This document shows, in pieces, positions 44,674 through 52,689 of a stretch of DNA of 64,000 nucleotides. The DNA comes from Roseinatronobacter sp052379845. GTDB lineage: Bacteria > Pseudomonadota > Alphaproteobacteria > Rhodobacterales > Rhodobacteraceae. The notes under the pieces are model-generated. The model had not been told where the DNA came from. It searched no databases and saw only the letters and a list, made by a program, of their open reading frames with translations. Position numbers and translations under genes: made by a program. Location: the NCBI GenBank assembly GCA_052379845.1, contig JBQTCF010000017.1; one strand, written 5' to 3'. How positions within the stretch are numbered: the first letter of the stretch is position 1; each line of letters opens with the position of its first letter.

Positions 44674-44806
44674 CCTGCGCCCCTTTGGGCAAGCCACGCC
44701 GACATGCGAAGGCGGAAAAACGACGCCGTGCCCAAAAGCTGCGGCATCTTGCGTGCCTGCCCGCAACCGCCTAAGAAATTGGCAGGTTTGTGACGAAAGG
44801 CCCCGC

Positions 44807-45676
44807 ATGCATATTTGCCGCACCAAAGCTGCAATCCGCGACACAATGCGCGACTGGCGCAAAACCGGCGCGCCGGTGGTTCTGGTGCCCACAATGGGCT
44901 TCTTGCATGACGGGCATATGTCGCTGATGCGGCTGGCGCGCGAACGTGCGGGCACAGACGGGCGCGTGGTGGCCACGATTTTTGTCAACCCCACGCAATT
45001 CGGCCCGGGCGAGGATCTGGACAGCTACCCCCGCGATGAAGCGCGCGATTTCGACTTGCTGCGCAGTGTCGGGGTCGATGCGGTTTTCGCCCCCGACGCG
45101 CGCGAAATCTATGACCCGCAGGCGCAAACCATCGTGGAAACCACCGAACTGGCGCGTATGTTGATTGGCAAGTTGCGGCCCGGTCATTTTCGCGGTGTGG
45201 CCACGATTGTGACCAAATTGTTCAACATCATCCGCCCCGATGCGGCTGTGTTCGGCGAAAAGGATTTCCAGCAACTGGCCGTAATCCGCACCATGGTGCG
45301 CGATCTGGACATGGATGTTGACATCATCGGCGCCCCCATCCTGCGAGAGGGGGACGGGCTGGCCATGTCGTCGCGCAATGTCCGGCTGACCACAGAAGAC
45401 CGCGCCGCAGCCCCCATTCTGGCCCGCGCCCTGACTGAGGCTGAAGCGATGGCCCCCACTGGCATAACCGCATCACGCCTGCGTTCGCATGTGCGCGCCA
45501 CACTGGAACGCGAACCCCGCGCGCAAGTCCAGTCCGTCGATATTCGTGACGCCGCATCGCTGGACAGTATTTCCGGCCCCCTGACACGCCCAGCTGTGAT
45601 ACTGTTGGCCGTGAAATTCGGCACGGTTTTCTTGATTGATAACCGCGTCGTTCCCCCCGCGAAGGAGACAACATGA
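44807..45676 (+). CDS. panC: Pantothenate synthetase (pantoate--beta-alanine ligase)
   Basis: 289 residues. The nucleotidyltransferase fold has the HIGH-type motif in VPTMGFLHDGHMSLMR and the later KMSKS-like MSSRNVRLT. It joins pantoate and beta-alanine with ATP to form pantothenate. The start at 44807 has AAAGG 6 bases upstream; the frame is open further back to 44615 but without panC-like sequence. It overlaps panB by 4 bases (ATGA), giving the usual panC-panB operon. Confidence 0.95.
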   Translation: MHICRTKAAIRDTMRDWRKTGAPVVLVPTMGFLHDGHMSLMRLARERAGTDGRVVATIFVNPTQFGPGEDLDSYPRDEARDFDLLRSVGVDAVFAPDAREIYDPQAQTIVETTELARMLIGKLRPGHFRGVATIVTKLFNIIRPDAAVFGEKDFQQLAVIRTMVRDLDMDVDIIGAPILREGDGLAMSSRNVRLTTEDRAAAPILARALTEAEAMAPTGITASRLRSHVRATLEREPRAQVQSVDIRDAASLDSISGPLTRPAVILLAVKFGTVFLIDNRVVPPAKETT

Positions 45677-46482
45677 GCACCACCGCCCCCATCCGCCGTA
45701 TGACTGTGCCACAAATCCGCGCCAGAAAGGGCGGCGATCCCATTGTGTCGCTGACATCCTATCATGCGCACACAGCCGCCATTGTCGACAAATACGCCGA
45801 TTTCATTCTGGTGGGCGACAGCCTTGGGATGGTGATGCACGGCATGGACAGCACCATTGGCGTGCCACTGGATCTGATGATCATGCATGGCCGCGCGGTT
45901 GTGCGGGGCACCAAACGCGCGCTGGTGGTGGTGGACATGCCCTTCGGGACCTATGAAGAAAGCCCCAACATGGCCTTTCGCAATGCTGCCCGGATCATGA
46001 AGGAAACCGGCTGTGGCGCGGTCAAGCTGGAAGGCGGCGCGCGCATGGCAGAGACGATCCATTTCCTGACCGAACGCGGCATTCCGGTGATGGCGCATAT
46101 TGGCCTGACGCCGCAATCCAGCCATGTGATGGGCGGGTTCAAAACCCAGGGCCGCGATGAGGACACATGGGCCGCCCATATCAATGACGCCGTGGCCGTG
46201 GCCAAGGCGGGCGCATTTGCCATGGTGGTTGAAGGTGTGGTCGAACCGCTGGCGCGCAAGATCACCACTGCCGTGGATATTCCCACAATCGGCATCGGGG
46301 CATCAGCACAATGTGACGGGCAAATTCTGGTGCTGGAAGATATGCTTGGCCTGAACCCTTGGGTGCCGAAATTCGTCAAGAAATACGGCGATCTTGGCCC
46401 CGCTATTGAACAGGCCGTGTCCGATTACGCCCTTGAGGTGAAATCGCGCAGTTTTCCGGGCGAAGACAACATCTACCGCTGA
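45673..46482 (+). CDS. panB: Ketopantoate hydroxymethyltransferase
   Basis: 269 residues. It converts 2-oxoisovalerate and methylene-tetrahydrofolate to ketopantoate. Conserved parts are SLTSYHAHTA, VGDSLGMVMHG, the metal-binding stretch DMPFGTYEESP, and HIGLTPQSSHVMGGFKTQGR. AAGGAGACAAC precedes the ATG. It is coupled to panC. Folate-borne one-carbon units used here could in part come from the dehydrogenase next door, though this is inference. Confidence 0.95.
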   Translation: MSTTAPIRRMTVPQIRARKGGDPIVSLTSYHAHTAAIVDKYADFILVGDSLGMVMHGMDSTIGVPLDLMIMHGRAVVRGTKRALVVVDMPFGTYEESPNMAFRNAARIMKETGCGAVKLEGGARMAETIHFLTERGIPVMAHIGLTPQSSHVMGGFKTQGRDEDTWAAHINDAVAVAKAGAFAMVVEGVVEPLARKITTAVDIPTIGIGASAQCDGQILVLEDMLGLNPWVPKFVKKYGDLGPAIEQAVSDYALEVKSRSFPGEDNIYR

Positions 46483-46553
46483 ATGCGCATGTTTCGGGTC
46501 GCAGTCCTGCGGCCCGAACGCCATGTTGGCCCGACACACAGAAAGGGCGCAGG

Positions 46554-47474
46554 ATGGATGATCAAGGCACCCCAGAACAGGGCTATCACTACCGCGTCAT
46601 GGAACGCGCCATTGCCCTGATTGACGCACCGGGCGGGCGCACGCGCCCACTGGAGGACCTGGCGCGCGATCTGGGCATGAGTGCGGCGCATTTTCAACGC
46701 CTGTTCAGCCAATGGGTGGGCGTGTCGCCCAAACGATACCAACAATACCTGACACTGGGGCATGCGCGCGCGCTGATGGAGGCGCGCTTTACCACGTTGG
46801 GGGCCGCGCTGGAACTGGGGTTGTCGGGATCGGCGCGATTGCATGATCTGTTTCTCCGTTGGGAAGCCATGTCGCCGGGGGAATATGCGCGCAAGGGGGC
46901 GGGGCTCATCATACGCTATGGGTGGTTCGACACGCCCTTCGGGCAGGCGCTGGCCATGGCCACACCCAAGGGGCTGTGCGGGCTGGCCTTCGCAGATGCG
47001 GGCGCGCAAGACCAGACCCTGGCCGACATGACACGGCGCTGGCCGCTGGCGGAATTCATCCATGACCCCGCCGCCCCTGCCCCGCATATCGCCGCCGCCA
47101 TGGGCCAGCAGGGCGAAGGGCAGTTGCACCTGATGGGAACGCCGTTCCAGATAAAGGTCTGGGAAGCGTTGCTGCATATTCCACCGGGCCATGTCAGCAG
47201 TTACAGCGAAATTGCGCGCCGGGTGGGCACCACCAAAGCCGCGCGCGCGGTCGGCAGTGCAGTCGGGCGCAACCCGTTGGGGTTTGTCATTCCCTGCCAT
47301 CGCTGCCTGCAGGGAAACGGCGCCTTGGGCGGCTATCATTGGGGGTTGGCGCGAAAACGCGCAATGCTGGCGCGCGAAGCTGCGCGTCTGGACGCAGATA
47401 CGCCGCACCCCGTGCCTGCCCGTGACGAACACAATTGCGTTGACGGTGGAACGAACCCTGACACTGTGCGTTAA
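46554..47474 (+). CDS. Ada-like methylated-DNA--protein-cysteine methyltransferase with AraC HTH
   Basis: 306 residues. The N-terminal part (about 10-105) is an AraC-type helix-turn-helix (LARDLGMSAAHFQRLFSQW). The C-terminal part is the O6-alkylguanine transferase with IPCHRCLQG and acceptor C248. The zinc-cysteine N-Ada domain of E. coli Ada, which senses methylphosphotriesters, is absent, so self-induction by that route is not expected. It sits 71 bases after panB. The last 25 residues are a non-conserved tail. Confidence 0.88.
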   Translation: MDDQGTPEQGYHYRVMERAIALIDAPGGRTRPLEDLARDLGMSAAHFQRLFSQWVGVSPKRYQQYLTLGHARALMEARFTTLGAALELGLSGSARLHDLFLRWEAMSPGEYARKGAGLIIRYGWFDTPFGQALAMATPKGLCGLAFADAGAQDQTLADMTRRWPLAEFIHDPAAPAPHIAAAMGQQGEGQLHLMGTPFQIKVWEALLHIPPGHVSSYSEIARRVGTTKAARAVGSAVGRNPLGFVIPCHRCLQGNGALGGYHWGLARKRAMLAREAARLDADTPHPVPARDEHNCVDGGTNPDTVR

Positions 47475-47522
47475 GGGGGTATATACTACGCCCGGTATTG
47501 TCTGACGTCTGAAAGGTGTATC

Positions 47523-48170
47523 ATGAAACTGTCTGCGACTGCACTTCCGCTGGCCGCTGCTGCATTAGCGCTTGCAGCCTGCGCACCCGACCCCAACAAC
47601 ATGCAAAACCGCACCATGACAGGCGCCCTGACGGGTGCTGCGGTGGGCGGTGTCCTTGGTGCCGCCACTGGCGACGGGGGCGGACGCCGCGCCGCTGCGG
47701 GGGCCCTTCTTGGCGGGGCCACCGGGGCGCTGATCGGCCAGCAACTGGACCGGCAGGCCGCTGAGTTGCGCCGCCAGCTGGGCAGCGATGTCAGCATCCG
47801 CAACACCGGGCAGGAACTTATCCTGACCTTGCCGCAGGACGTGCTGTTTGCGACCGACAGCGCCACGCTTCGCCCCGATCTGCAACAGGACCTGCGCATC
47901 ATCGCCCAGAACCTTGTGAATTATCCGCGCAGTGATGTCATTGTGGTGGGCCATACTGACAATGTGGGCGCTGCGGCCTATAATCAGGGGCTGTCCGAAC
48001 GGCGCGCGGCGTCGGTGGCGCAGGTGCTGCGCAGTGCTGGCGTGGCGTCCAACCGCATTCAAACCATCGGGCGCGGCCTGACGCAGCCTGTGGCCGACAA
48101 CAGTTCCGCAGCAGGACGTCAGCAAAACCGCCGTGTCGAAATCTTCATCCGGCCCCATCAACCCGCATAG
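47523..48170 (+). CDS. OmpA-family peptidoglycan-associated lipoprotein (YiaD-like)
   Basis: 215 residues. The signal ends in lipobox LALAAC (C20). A glycine-zipper segment (GALTGAAVGGVLGAATGDGG and a second Gly repeat, about 33-72) may insert in the membrane. The OmpA C-terminal domain (about 85-215) has FATDSATLRPD and VVGHTDNVGAAAYNQGLSER, which bind the diaminopimelate of murein. It should link the outer membrane with peptidoglycan. An intrinsic terminator follows at 48189. Confidence 0.92.
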   Translation: MKLSATALPLAAAALALAACAPDPNNMQNRTMTGALTGAAVGGVLGAATGDGGGRRAAAGALLGGATGALIGQQLDRQAAELRRQLGSDVSIRNTGQELILTLPQDVLFATDSATLRPDLQQDLRIIAQNLVNYPRSDVIVVGHTDNVGAAAYNQGLSERRAASVAQVLRSAGVASNRIQTIGRGLTQPVADNSSAAGRQQNRRVEIFIRPHQPA

Positions 48171-48188
48171 CAGGGCTGACAAGGCCAG

Positions 48189-48215
48189 AAGGGCCGGCTT
48201 GTCCCGGCCCTTTTT
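48189..48215 (+). terminator. Intrinsic terminator after the OmpA lipoprotein gene
   Basis: AAGGGCCGG (48189-48197), loop CTTGTC and CCGGCCCTT (48204-48212) form a GC-rich stem followed by a T-run ending at 48215. It lies 19 bases after the stop codon, in the right orientation. This is one of the two clearest terminators in the window. Confidence 0.85.
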
Positions 48216-48306
48216 AATTGCGCACCGCAGGTGGCGGACCTATTCAAGACAGGTCATCACGTATGCAAGGTCCGGCCCGCGCCGGTCCGCCCCCGCAGGA
48301 GGCGCA

Positions 48307-49074
48307 ATGCCCTTTCAACGCATCCAACCCGAAAAACTGTCCCATAGCGTGGAGCGCCAGATCGAATTGCTGTTGCTGCGCGGCATCCTGCGCCCCGGCG
48401 AACGCCTGCCATCAGAACGCGACCTGGCCGAGAAACTTGGCGTATCGCGTCCGTCCCTGCGCGAGGCGCTGGCCAACCTGCAAGGGCGCGGACTGCTGAC
48501 CACACGCGCAGGCGCGGGCGTTTATGTGGAACAATTGCTGGATTCCGCATTTTCCGACACATTGGTGCAGCTGTTTGCGGCGCATGATGAAGCGCTGTTT
48601 GACTACATCAGCTTTCGCCGCGATCTGGAAGGCATGTCTGCAGAACGCGCCGCGCGTCATGGGTCCGACACGGATTTGCAGATTATTGACACCATATTCC
48701 GGAAAATGGAAGCCGCCCACCAAAAACGCGACCCAAGCGAGGAAGCGCAGCTGGATGCGGAATTCCACCTGTCGATTGTGGAAGCGTCCCATAACATCAT
48801 CATGCTGCACATGATGCGCGCCATGTTCAATTTGCTGCATGAAGGGGTGTTTTATAACCGCCAGATCATTTTTCGCAAACCGGCCTTGCGCGATGATCTG
48901 TTGCAGCAACACAAACAGATCAATGACGCGCTGCAAGCCCGCGACGCCCTGCGCGCCAAAGCTGCTGCCGAAGCGCACCTGACCTTCGTTGAGCAGATCA
49001 TGACAGACATGAAGCGCAGCCAGAAGAACGAAGAAATCGCCCGCTTGCGGTTTGAACACGCACATACCCGATAA
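48307..49074 (+). CDS. FadR-subfamily GntR transcriptional regulator (PdhR/GlcC-like)
   Basis: 255 residues. The N-terminal winged helix has ERLPSERDLAEKLGVSRPSLREAL, the GntR signature. The C-terminal FCD domain has LDAEFHLSIVEASHN with ligand- and metal-binding residues. The start at 48307 follows AGGAGG, one of the best ribosome-binding sites in the window; the frame is open to 48133. It would respond to a carboxylate metabolite. It stands alone between two terminators, so the regulated genes are not evident. Confidence 0.9.
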   Translation: MPFQRIQPEKLSHSVERQIELLLLRGILRPGERLPSERDLAEKLGVSRPSLREALANLQGRGLLTTRAGAGVYVEQLLDSAFSDTLVQLFAAHDEALFDYISFRRDLEGMSAERAARHGSDTDLQIIDTIFRKMEAAHQKRDPSEEAQLDAEFHLSIVEASHNIIMLHMMRAMFNLLHEGVFYNRQIIFRKPALRDDLLQQHKQINDALQARDALRAKAAAEAHLTFVEQIMTDMKRSQKNEEIARLRFEHAHTR

Positions 49075-49126
49075 ACGCAGCCGCGTTTGTCAGCATCGGG
49101 GCGCATCGCGCGGGCACGCCCCCCAA

Positions 49127-49154
49127 AAAAACCCGGCACTATGGCCGGGTTTTT
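49127..49154. terminator. Bidirectional intrinsic terminator between the FadR gene and atpF
   Basis: AAAAACCCGGC (49127-49137), loop of 6 bases and GCCGGGTTTTT (49144-49154) form a symmetrical hairpin with A- and T-runs on both sides. It lies between two convergent genes (49074 and 49179) and can stop transcription in both directions, including the end of the F0 operon. Confidence 0.9.
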
Positions 49155-49178
49155 CAAGTCATTGTTCTGCCAAGCAAA

Positions 49179-49742
49179 TCAGTGCAGCCGGTCGTTGACT
49201 GTCTGAATGGCGGTCTGAATAAGGGCATTGCTGCGCTCCTCATCCATCTTTTTGGCAATCAGGTCACCAGCCGCCGCGATCGAAATCGCTGTGGCCTGAT
49301 CCCGCACATCCCGAATTGCAGCGGCTTCTGCCGAAGCGATCTGATCCTCGGCCGCTTTCAGACGGCGCGTGATAGATGCTTCGATTTCGGCCTTGGCATT
49401 GTCTGCTGCAATCTGGGCGTCTGCCTTGGCCTTCTCGACGATGCGGGCCGCCTGCTCATTGACCTCGGCGCGCTTCTTCTCGAAGGATGCGTGCAGTTCC
49501 AGCGCTTCCTCGCGCAGGCGGCGGGCATCTTCAAGCTCTGACTTGATGGTTTGCCCACGCTCGTCAAGCAGTCCGGATATTTTTGCAGGAACCTTGAAAT
49601 AAACCAAGATGCCCCCAAAAATGATGAAGGCCATCAGCACGATCAGATCGGTGTTATACAACGAAAAGAAGGGCTTGCCCTCGACCGCAGCAAACACAGG
49701 GCTGGCCAGTGCGATGGTTGCCACAAAAACACGCAGCATCAT
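49179..49742 (-). CDS. atpF: F0F1 ATP synthase subunit b
   Basis: 187 residues. A short signal-like stretch (MLRVFVATIALASPVFA) precedes the membrane helix (about 31-49) and a long charged helix (EDARRLREEALELHASFEKKRAEV) that forms the peripheral stalk. It overlaps the b'-type gene by 4 bases (ATGA). This is the last gene of the F0 operon. As in other alphaproteobacteria, two unequal b-type subunits are encoded. Confidence 0.94.
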   Translation of the reverse strand: MMLRVFVATIALASPVFAAVEGKPFFSLYNTDLIVLMAFIIFGGILVYFKVPAKISGLLDERGQTIKSELEDARRLREEALELHASFEKKRAEVNEQAARIVEKAKADAQIAADNAKAEIEASITRRLKAAEDQIASAEAAAIRDVRDQATAISIAAAGDLIAKKMDEERSNALIQTAIQTVNDRLH

Positions 49743-50260
49743 GCAGCCCCCCCTTTCAAACGCGCGGACACAGCCGCAGTGACACTGCGCGCATCTGCCT
49801 TCACGTCGAATGCAGACAATATTTCCTTGGTCACGTCACCGGACACTTCGGTAACCATGGCCAGCGCGTTGTCGCGGATCTGCGCGATGTGACGCTCGGA
49901 TTCTGCGGAGCGCGCAGCAATTTCAGCGTTTGCCTTGGCAAGCTGCGTGTCCAGTTCTGCCTGCATTTCTGCCTTTGCAGCCTCGACAATACGGTTCGCT
50001 TCGGTGCGCGCGTCGGCAAGTGCCTGATTATAGGCGGCCTCAGCCTCTTGGGCCTTCAGCTTGAAATCTTCGGCTGCGGCAATGTCACTGGTTATCGTGC
50101 CACGACGGTCTGCCAGAACCGCAGCAATACGCGGCAGCGCCACGCGCGACATGATAAAATAGAGCACCACCATAGTCACCACGAGCCAGAAAATCTGGTT
50201 CGAGAAGGTGGTTAGGTCCAGTTGGGGCATTCCCGGCCCCGAAGTGGCAGCGTCTGCCAT
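49739..50260 (-). CDS. F0F1 ATP synthase subunit b' (b2)
   Basis: 173 residues, the second b-type stator subunit. The membrane helix is about 20-38 (NQIFWLVVTMVVLYFIMSR), followed by the long helix with DRRGTITSDIAAAEDFKLKAQEAEAAYNQAL. b and b' form a heterodimer in photosynthetic and related bacteria. Usually called atpF2, atpX or atpG in different annotations, so no symbol is given. It lies 73 bases after atpE with a hairpin in the gap. Confidence 0.93.
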   Translation of the reverse strand: MADAATSGPGMPQLDLTTFSNQIFWLVVTMVVLYFIMSRVALPRIAAVLADRRGTITSDIAAAEDFKLKAQEAEAAYNQALADARTEANRIVEAAKAEMQAELDTQLAKANAEIAARSAESERHIAQIRDNALAMVTEVSGDVTKEILSAFDVKADARSVTAAVSARLKGGAA

Positions 50261-50290
50261 GTCGTCCCCCTAAGCCCTGAATTGACCGAA

Positions 50291-50306
50291 GGGGCCACAT
50301 GGCCCC
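50291..50306 (-). terminator. Intercistronic hairpin between atpE and the b' gene
   Basis: GGGGCC-ACAT-GGCCCC (six-base arms, 4-base loop) lies in the 73-base gap after atpE on the coding strand. It has no T-run. A stem at this place could partly end transcription or protect the upstream mRNA and so raise c-subunit synthesis, which is needed in many copies per enzyme. That role is inferred. Confidence 0.45.
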
Positions 50307-50333
50307 CCCGGAGGAGTAACTATCGGGGTCAGA

Positions 50334-50570
50334 TCAGACAGCGAACATCAGCAGCAGAGCAACGAGGAACGAGAAGATCCCCAGCGCTTCTGCGAATGCG
50401 ATGCCGATGAACAGCATGGCGGTCTGGCCAGCAGCTGCCGACGGGTTGCGCAGGGCACCCGACAGGAAGTTGCCTGCAATGTTGCCCACACCGATTGCCG
50501 CGCCGCCCATACCGATGGCGGTCAGACCAACACCGATGTATTTGCCCATTTCTGCGATATCGCCTTCCAT
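50334..50570 (-). CDS. atpE: F0F1 ATP synthase subunit c
   Basis: 78 residues forming a two-helix hairpin. The ion-binding carboxylate is E61 in IAFAEALGIF. The residue after it is Ala, and no Na+-type Gln/Ser set is present, so proton coupling is favoured. The first helix has GLTAIGMGGAAIGVGN and the loop has LRNPSAA. It builds the rotor ring. Overall sequence and length are typical of rhodobacteria. Confidence 0.96.
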   Translation of the reverse strand: MEGDIAEMGKYIGVGLTAIGMGGAAIGVGNIAGNFLSGALRNPSAAAGQTAMLFIGIAFAEALGIFSFLVALLLMFAV

Positions 50571-50632
50571 GTCGTCTCTCCTTGAGTTTTGGAATTGGCT
50601 GGATTGGTATTCGACCCTGTGCCCCGCGCGCC

Positions 50633-51376
50633 TTAGTGCGACGGGTGCAATGCGTCCCGAAGGTAGACACAGGTCAGAATGGTGAAAACATACGCCTGGA
50701 TCACGGCCACCAGAAGTTCCAGCGCATACAGCGCCGTCACGGCCAGAACAGGCACAAAGAATGCCGCGCCCAGTGCGCTGGCAAAACCCGCAAACACCTT
50801 GGCCACAGCGTGACCCGCCATCATGGCACCGGCCAGACGAATGGAATGGCTGATGGGGCGCGCGAAGTAAGAGATAAGTTCGATCAGCGCCAGAACCGGG
50901 CGCAGCGCCAGCGGGGCGGAACTGACCCAGAACAGCCCCAGAAACTTGGTCCCGTTCAGGATGAAACCCAGTGCGGTGACCGACAAGAACACAGTCAGCG
51001 CCAGAACCGCCGTAACGGCAATATGCGATGTGGTGGTGAAGGCAAACGGGATCAGGCCCAGAAGGTTGGCAAACAACACAAACATGAACAGCGTGAAGAT
51101 GTGCGGGAAAAAGCGCACAGCGTCATGACCGGCCACATCCTCGACCATTTTGTAGATGAAACCGTAGGCCATTTCGGCGGCGGATTGACCGCGTGACGGA
51201 ATGATCGCCCGCTTGCGTGCGCCCAGAACCATCAGCGCTGTTGCGGCCAGAACTGTCAGCGCCATCCACAGCGTGACATTGGTTGGTGTATACCAAGCAA
51301 TGTCGCCACCAAACAGCGCCTTAACCTCGAACTGGTCCATCGGCCTGATTGAGAGGCCACCATTTTCATCCGCCAC
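50633..51376 (-). CDS. atpB: F0F1 ATP synthase subunit a
   Basis: 247 residues with five to six membrane helices. The essential Arg is in SHSIRLAGAMMAGH, and the N-terminal MDQFEVKALFGG is rhodobacterial. The start is placed at the GTG at 51376 (then ADENGG), which has AAGGGGA 8 bases upstream and overlaps the atpI end by 11 bases. An ATG at 51409 in the same frame would add 11 residues without a better site. It forms the proton half-channels with the c ring. Confidence 0.95.
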   Translation of the reverse strand: MADENGGLSIRPMDQFEVKALFGGDIAWYTPTNVTLWMALTVLAATALMVLGARKRAIIPSRGQSAAEMAYGFIYKMVEDVAGHDAVRFFPHIFTLFMFVLFANLLGLIPFAFTTTSHIAVTAVLALTVFLSVTALGFILNGTKFLGLFWVSSAPLALRPVLALIELISYFARPISHSIRLAGAMMAGHAVAKVFAGFASALGAAFFVPVLAVTALYALELLVAVIQAYVFTILTCVYLRDALHPSH

Positions 51377-51719
51377 TGGTCTTGTCCCCTTTTTCCGCAC
51401 CCGTATCATATGGGCCGGTGTTTTCCGCCTGTGCCTGCAACGCGCGCGCCGACCGCATCATGGTCTTTACACCGGCCGCGAAGCCCAGCAATGTAAACAG
51501 CACCAGCAAGAACGGCTGTGTGTCCAGAAGAACATCCAGCCCGTAGCCAATGCCCGCACCGATGCCAAGCCCTGACACCAGTTCGACCACCATACGCCAG
51601 CCCACCTGGGCCATTGAATGATGATCCTGTTTCGCCCTTGGCGGGTTTATCGCGGCCTTGGCCTTGGCGATCCGATCTTCAAGGGCCTTCAGCCGCTCCA
51701 ATTCGTCACGCTGTTCCAA
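51366..51719 (-). CDS. atpI: AtpI-type ATP synthase accessory protein
   Basis: 117 residues with two membrane helices (VELVSGLGIGAGIGYGLDVLL and FLLVLFTLLGFAAGVKTMM). AtpI helps assemble the c ring or imports Mg2+ in some bacteria. A TTG at 51719 is chosen as start because CGGAGG lies exactly 8 bases upstream; no ATG precedes the conserved part, and the earlier TTG at 51740 and GTG at 51728 lack such a site. It leads the F0 operon. Confidence 0.85.
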   Translation of the reverse strand: MEQRDELERLKALEDRIAKAKAAINPPRAKQDHHSMAQVGWRMVVELVSGLGIGAGIGYGLDVLLDTQPFLLVLFTLLGFAAGVKTMMRSARALQAQAENTGPYDTGAEKGDKTSGG

Positions 51720-51888
51720 GCCTGCCACCTCCGGCTGCAAGTTGGGCGGAAACTAGGCAGCCCCGCGCACAGAGTCAAGCATCTAAAACGCAGCATGCCG
51801 CAATTTAATATACTGATAATAAACGATAAAATTATATCATCGGAAGTTTGACCCAAGGCGCGCGCGGATTTTGCGCCCAAAGTCATAT

Positions 51889-51904
51889 TCAACCAAATAG
51901 TTGA
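51889..51904. promoter_or_regulatory. TCAAC-N6-GTTGA operator candidate upstream of the ArsR gene
   Basis: TCAACCAAATAGTTGA (51889-51904) lies 32 bases before the ArsR start and overlaps a possible -35 (TTGACC). The sequence closely resembles operators of ArsR-family regulators of this type (TCAACCxxxTxGTTGA). Autoregulation is likely but inferred. The region upstream (51780-51850) is A+T-rich. Confidence 0.5.
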
Positions 51905-51935
51905 CCTTTTGCTGTTAGCGCGTGACAAGGCAGAT

Positions 51936-52286
51936 ATGACCCAAGCCCCGACCCCATCGCTTGATCTGGTTTTCATGGCCCTTGCCGACCCCACACGGCG
52001 GGCCATTCTAGCCATGCTATTGGAAGATGACATGGCGGTAACCGATGTAGCGGACCCGTTCGACATGTCGCTTGCGGCGATTTCCAAACATCTGGGGATA
52101 TTGGCACTGGCAGGGCTTATCAGTCAGGAAAAGCGCGGGCGCGTCAAATGGTGCAAACTGGAACCCGATGCCCTGCGCGAGGCCAGCATCTGGATGCAGG
52201 CCTTCGGCCAGTTCGAAGCGGTTAATCTGGACGCGTTTGAACGCTTCCTGGCGCAGGAATTGCAAACCTCACTGCCCGAGGGTTAA
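51936..52286 (+). CDS. ArsR-family transcriptional regulator
   Basis: 116 residues, winged helix. LDLVFMALADPTRRAILAML and DMSLAAISKHLGILALAGLI are typical of the ArsR subfamily usually found beside an SRPBCC/AHSA1 protein; no such gene follows here. The metal-binding Cys motif of ArsR/SmtB sensors (ELCVC) is missing, so metal sensing is unlikely. The start at 51936 has AAGG 6 bases upstream. The TAA stop lies in the end of the repeat at 52283-52389. Confidence 0.88.
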   Translation: MTQAPTPSLDLVFMALADPTRRAILAMLLEDDMAVTDVADPFDMSLAAISKHLGILALAGLISQEKRGRVKWCKLEPDALREASIWMQAFGQFEAVNLDAFERFLAQELQTSLPEG

Positions 52287-52389
52287 AGCATGTCGCGCAA
52301 AAGTGGGAACCGGTTTCGTGCAAAAAGACATGCGACAACATAAAGTCAGAGTGGAACGCGTTAATGCGAATGAACGCGGCACGCTTTAG
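52283..52389 (+). repeat. Full-length copy (copy 4) of the dispersed MITE-like element
   Basis: 107 bases from TTAAAGCATGTCGCGCAAAA to CACGCTTTAG. It shares the first 34 bases (GTGGGAACCGGTTT) and the GAATGAACGC block with the copy at 35173-35280. Its first TAA is the stop of the ArsR gene. The region 52287-52689 is otherwise without genes. Confidence 0.88.
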
Positions 52390-52455
52390 GCACCGCAAGC
52401 CCAGGATGCCTTATCGGGATAGGGCATGGCTGGCGTGAGGCAGACCTTTTGCGCA

Positions 52456-52633
52456 TGGATCAAGCCCGCGCTAACGGCGGGCCGGGGTCTGCCGATCCCA
52501 CAGTATAGGACTGCAGTTTATCCCGGCGGCATATTCCTGACATCAAACGCTTGGCACGCCTTCAGGTCATCGGCAGGCCGCGGGACGGCCCGCCGATGGC
52601 GCGGCGGGCTGCGCCCTTTGCTCCGCGCCTTGG
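52456..52633 (+). repeat. 178-bp dispersed repeat, copy A (inverted relative to 63800-63976)
   Basis: It starts TGGATCAAGCCCGCGCTAAC and ends GGGCTGCGCCCTTTGCTCCG plus CGCCTTGG. The reverse complement of 63800-63976 matches it almost throughout, with long identical stretches (GGCGGGCCGGGGTCTGCCGA; GGCCGCGGGACGGCCC; CCTTTGCTCCGCGCCTTGG). Short open frames occur in it, but they differ between copies, so it is probably noncoding. It lies 57 bases before the Anbu stop codon. Confidence 0.85.
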
Positions 52634-52689
52634 CAATCTTGCCAATGTCTGGAAAAGGCCCAAACTGCCCCCCCCCCCGTGCGACGCCC

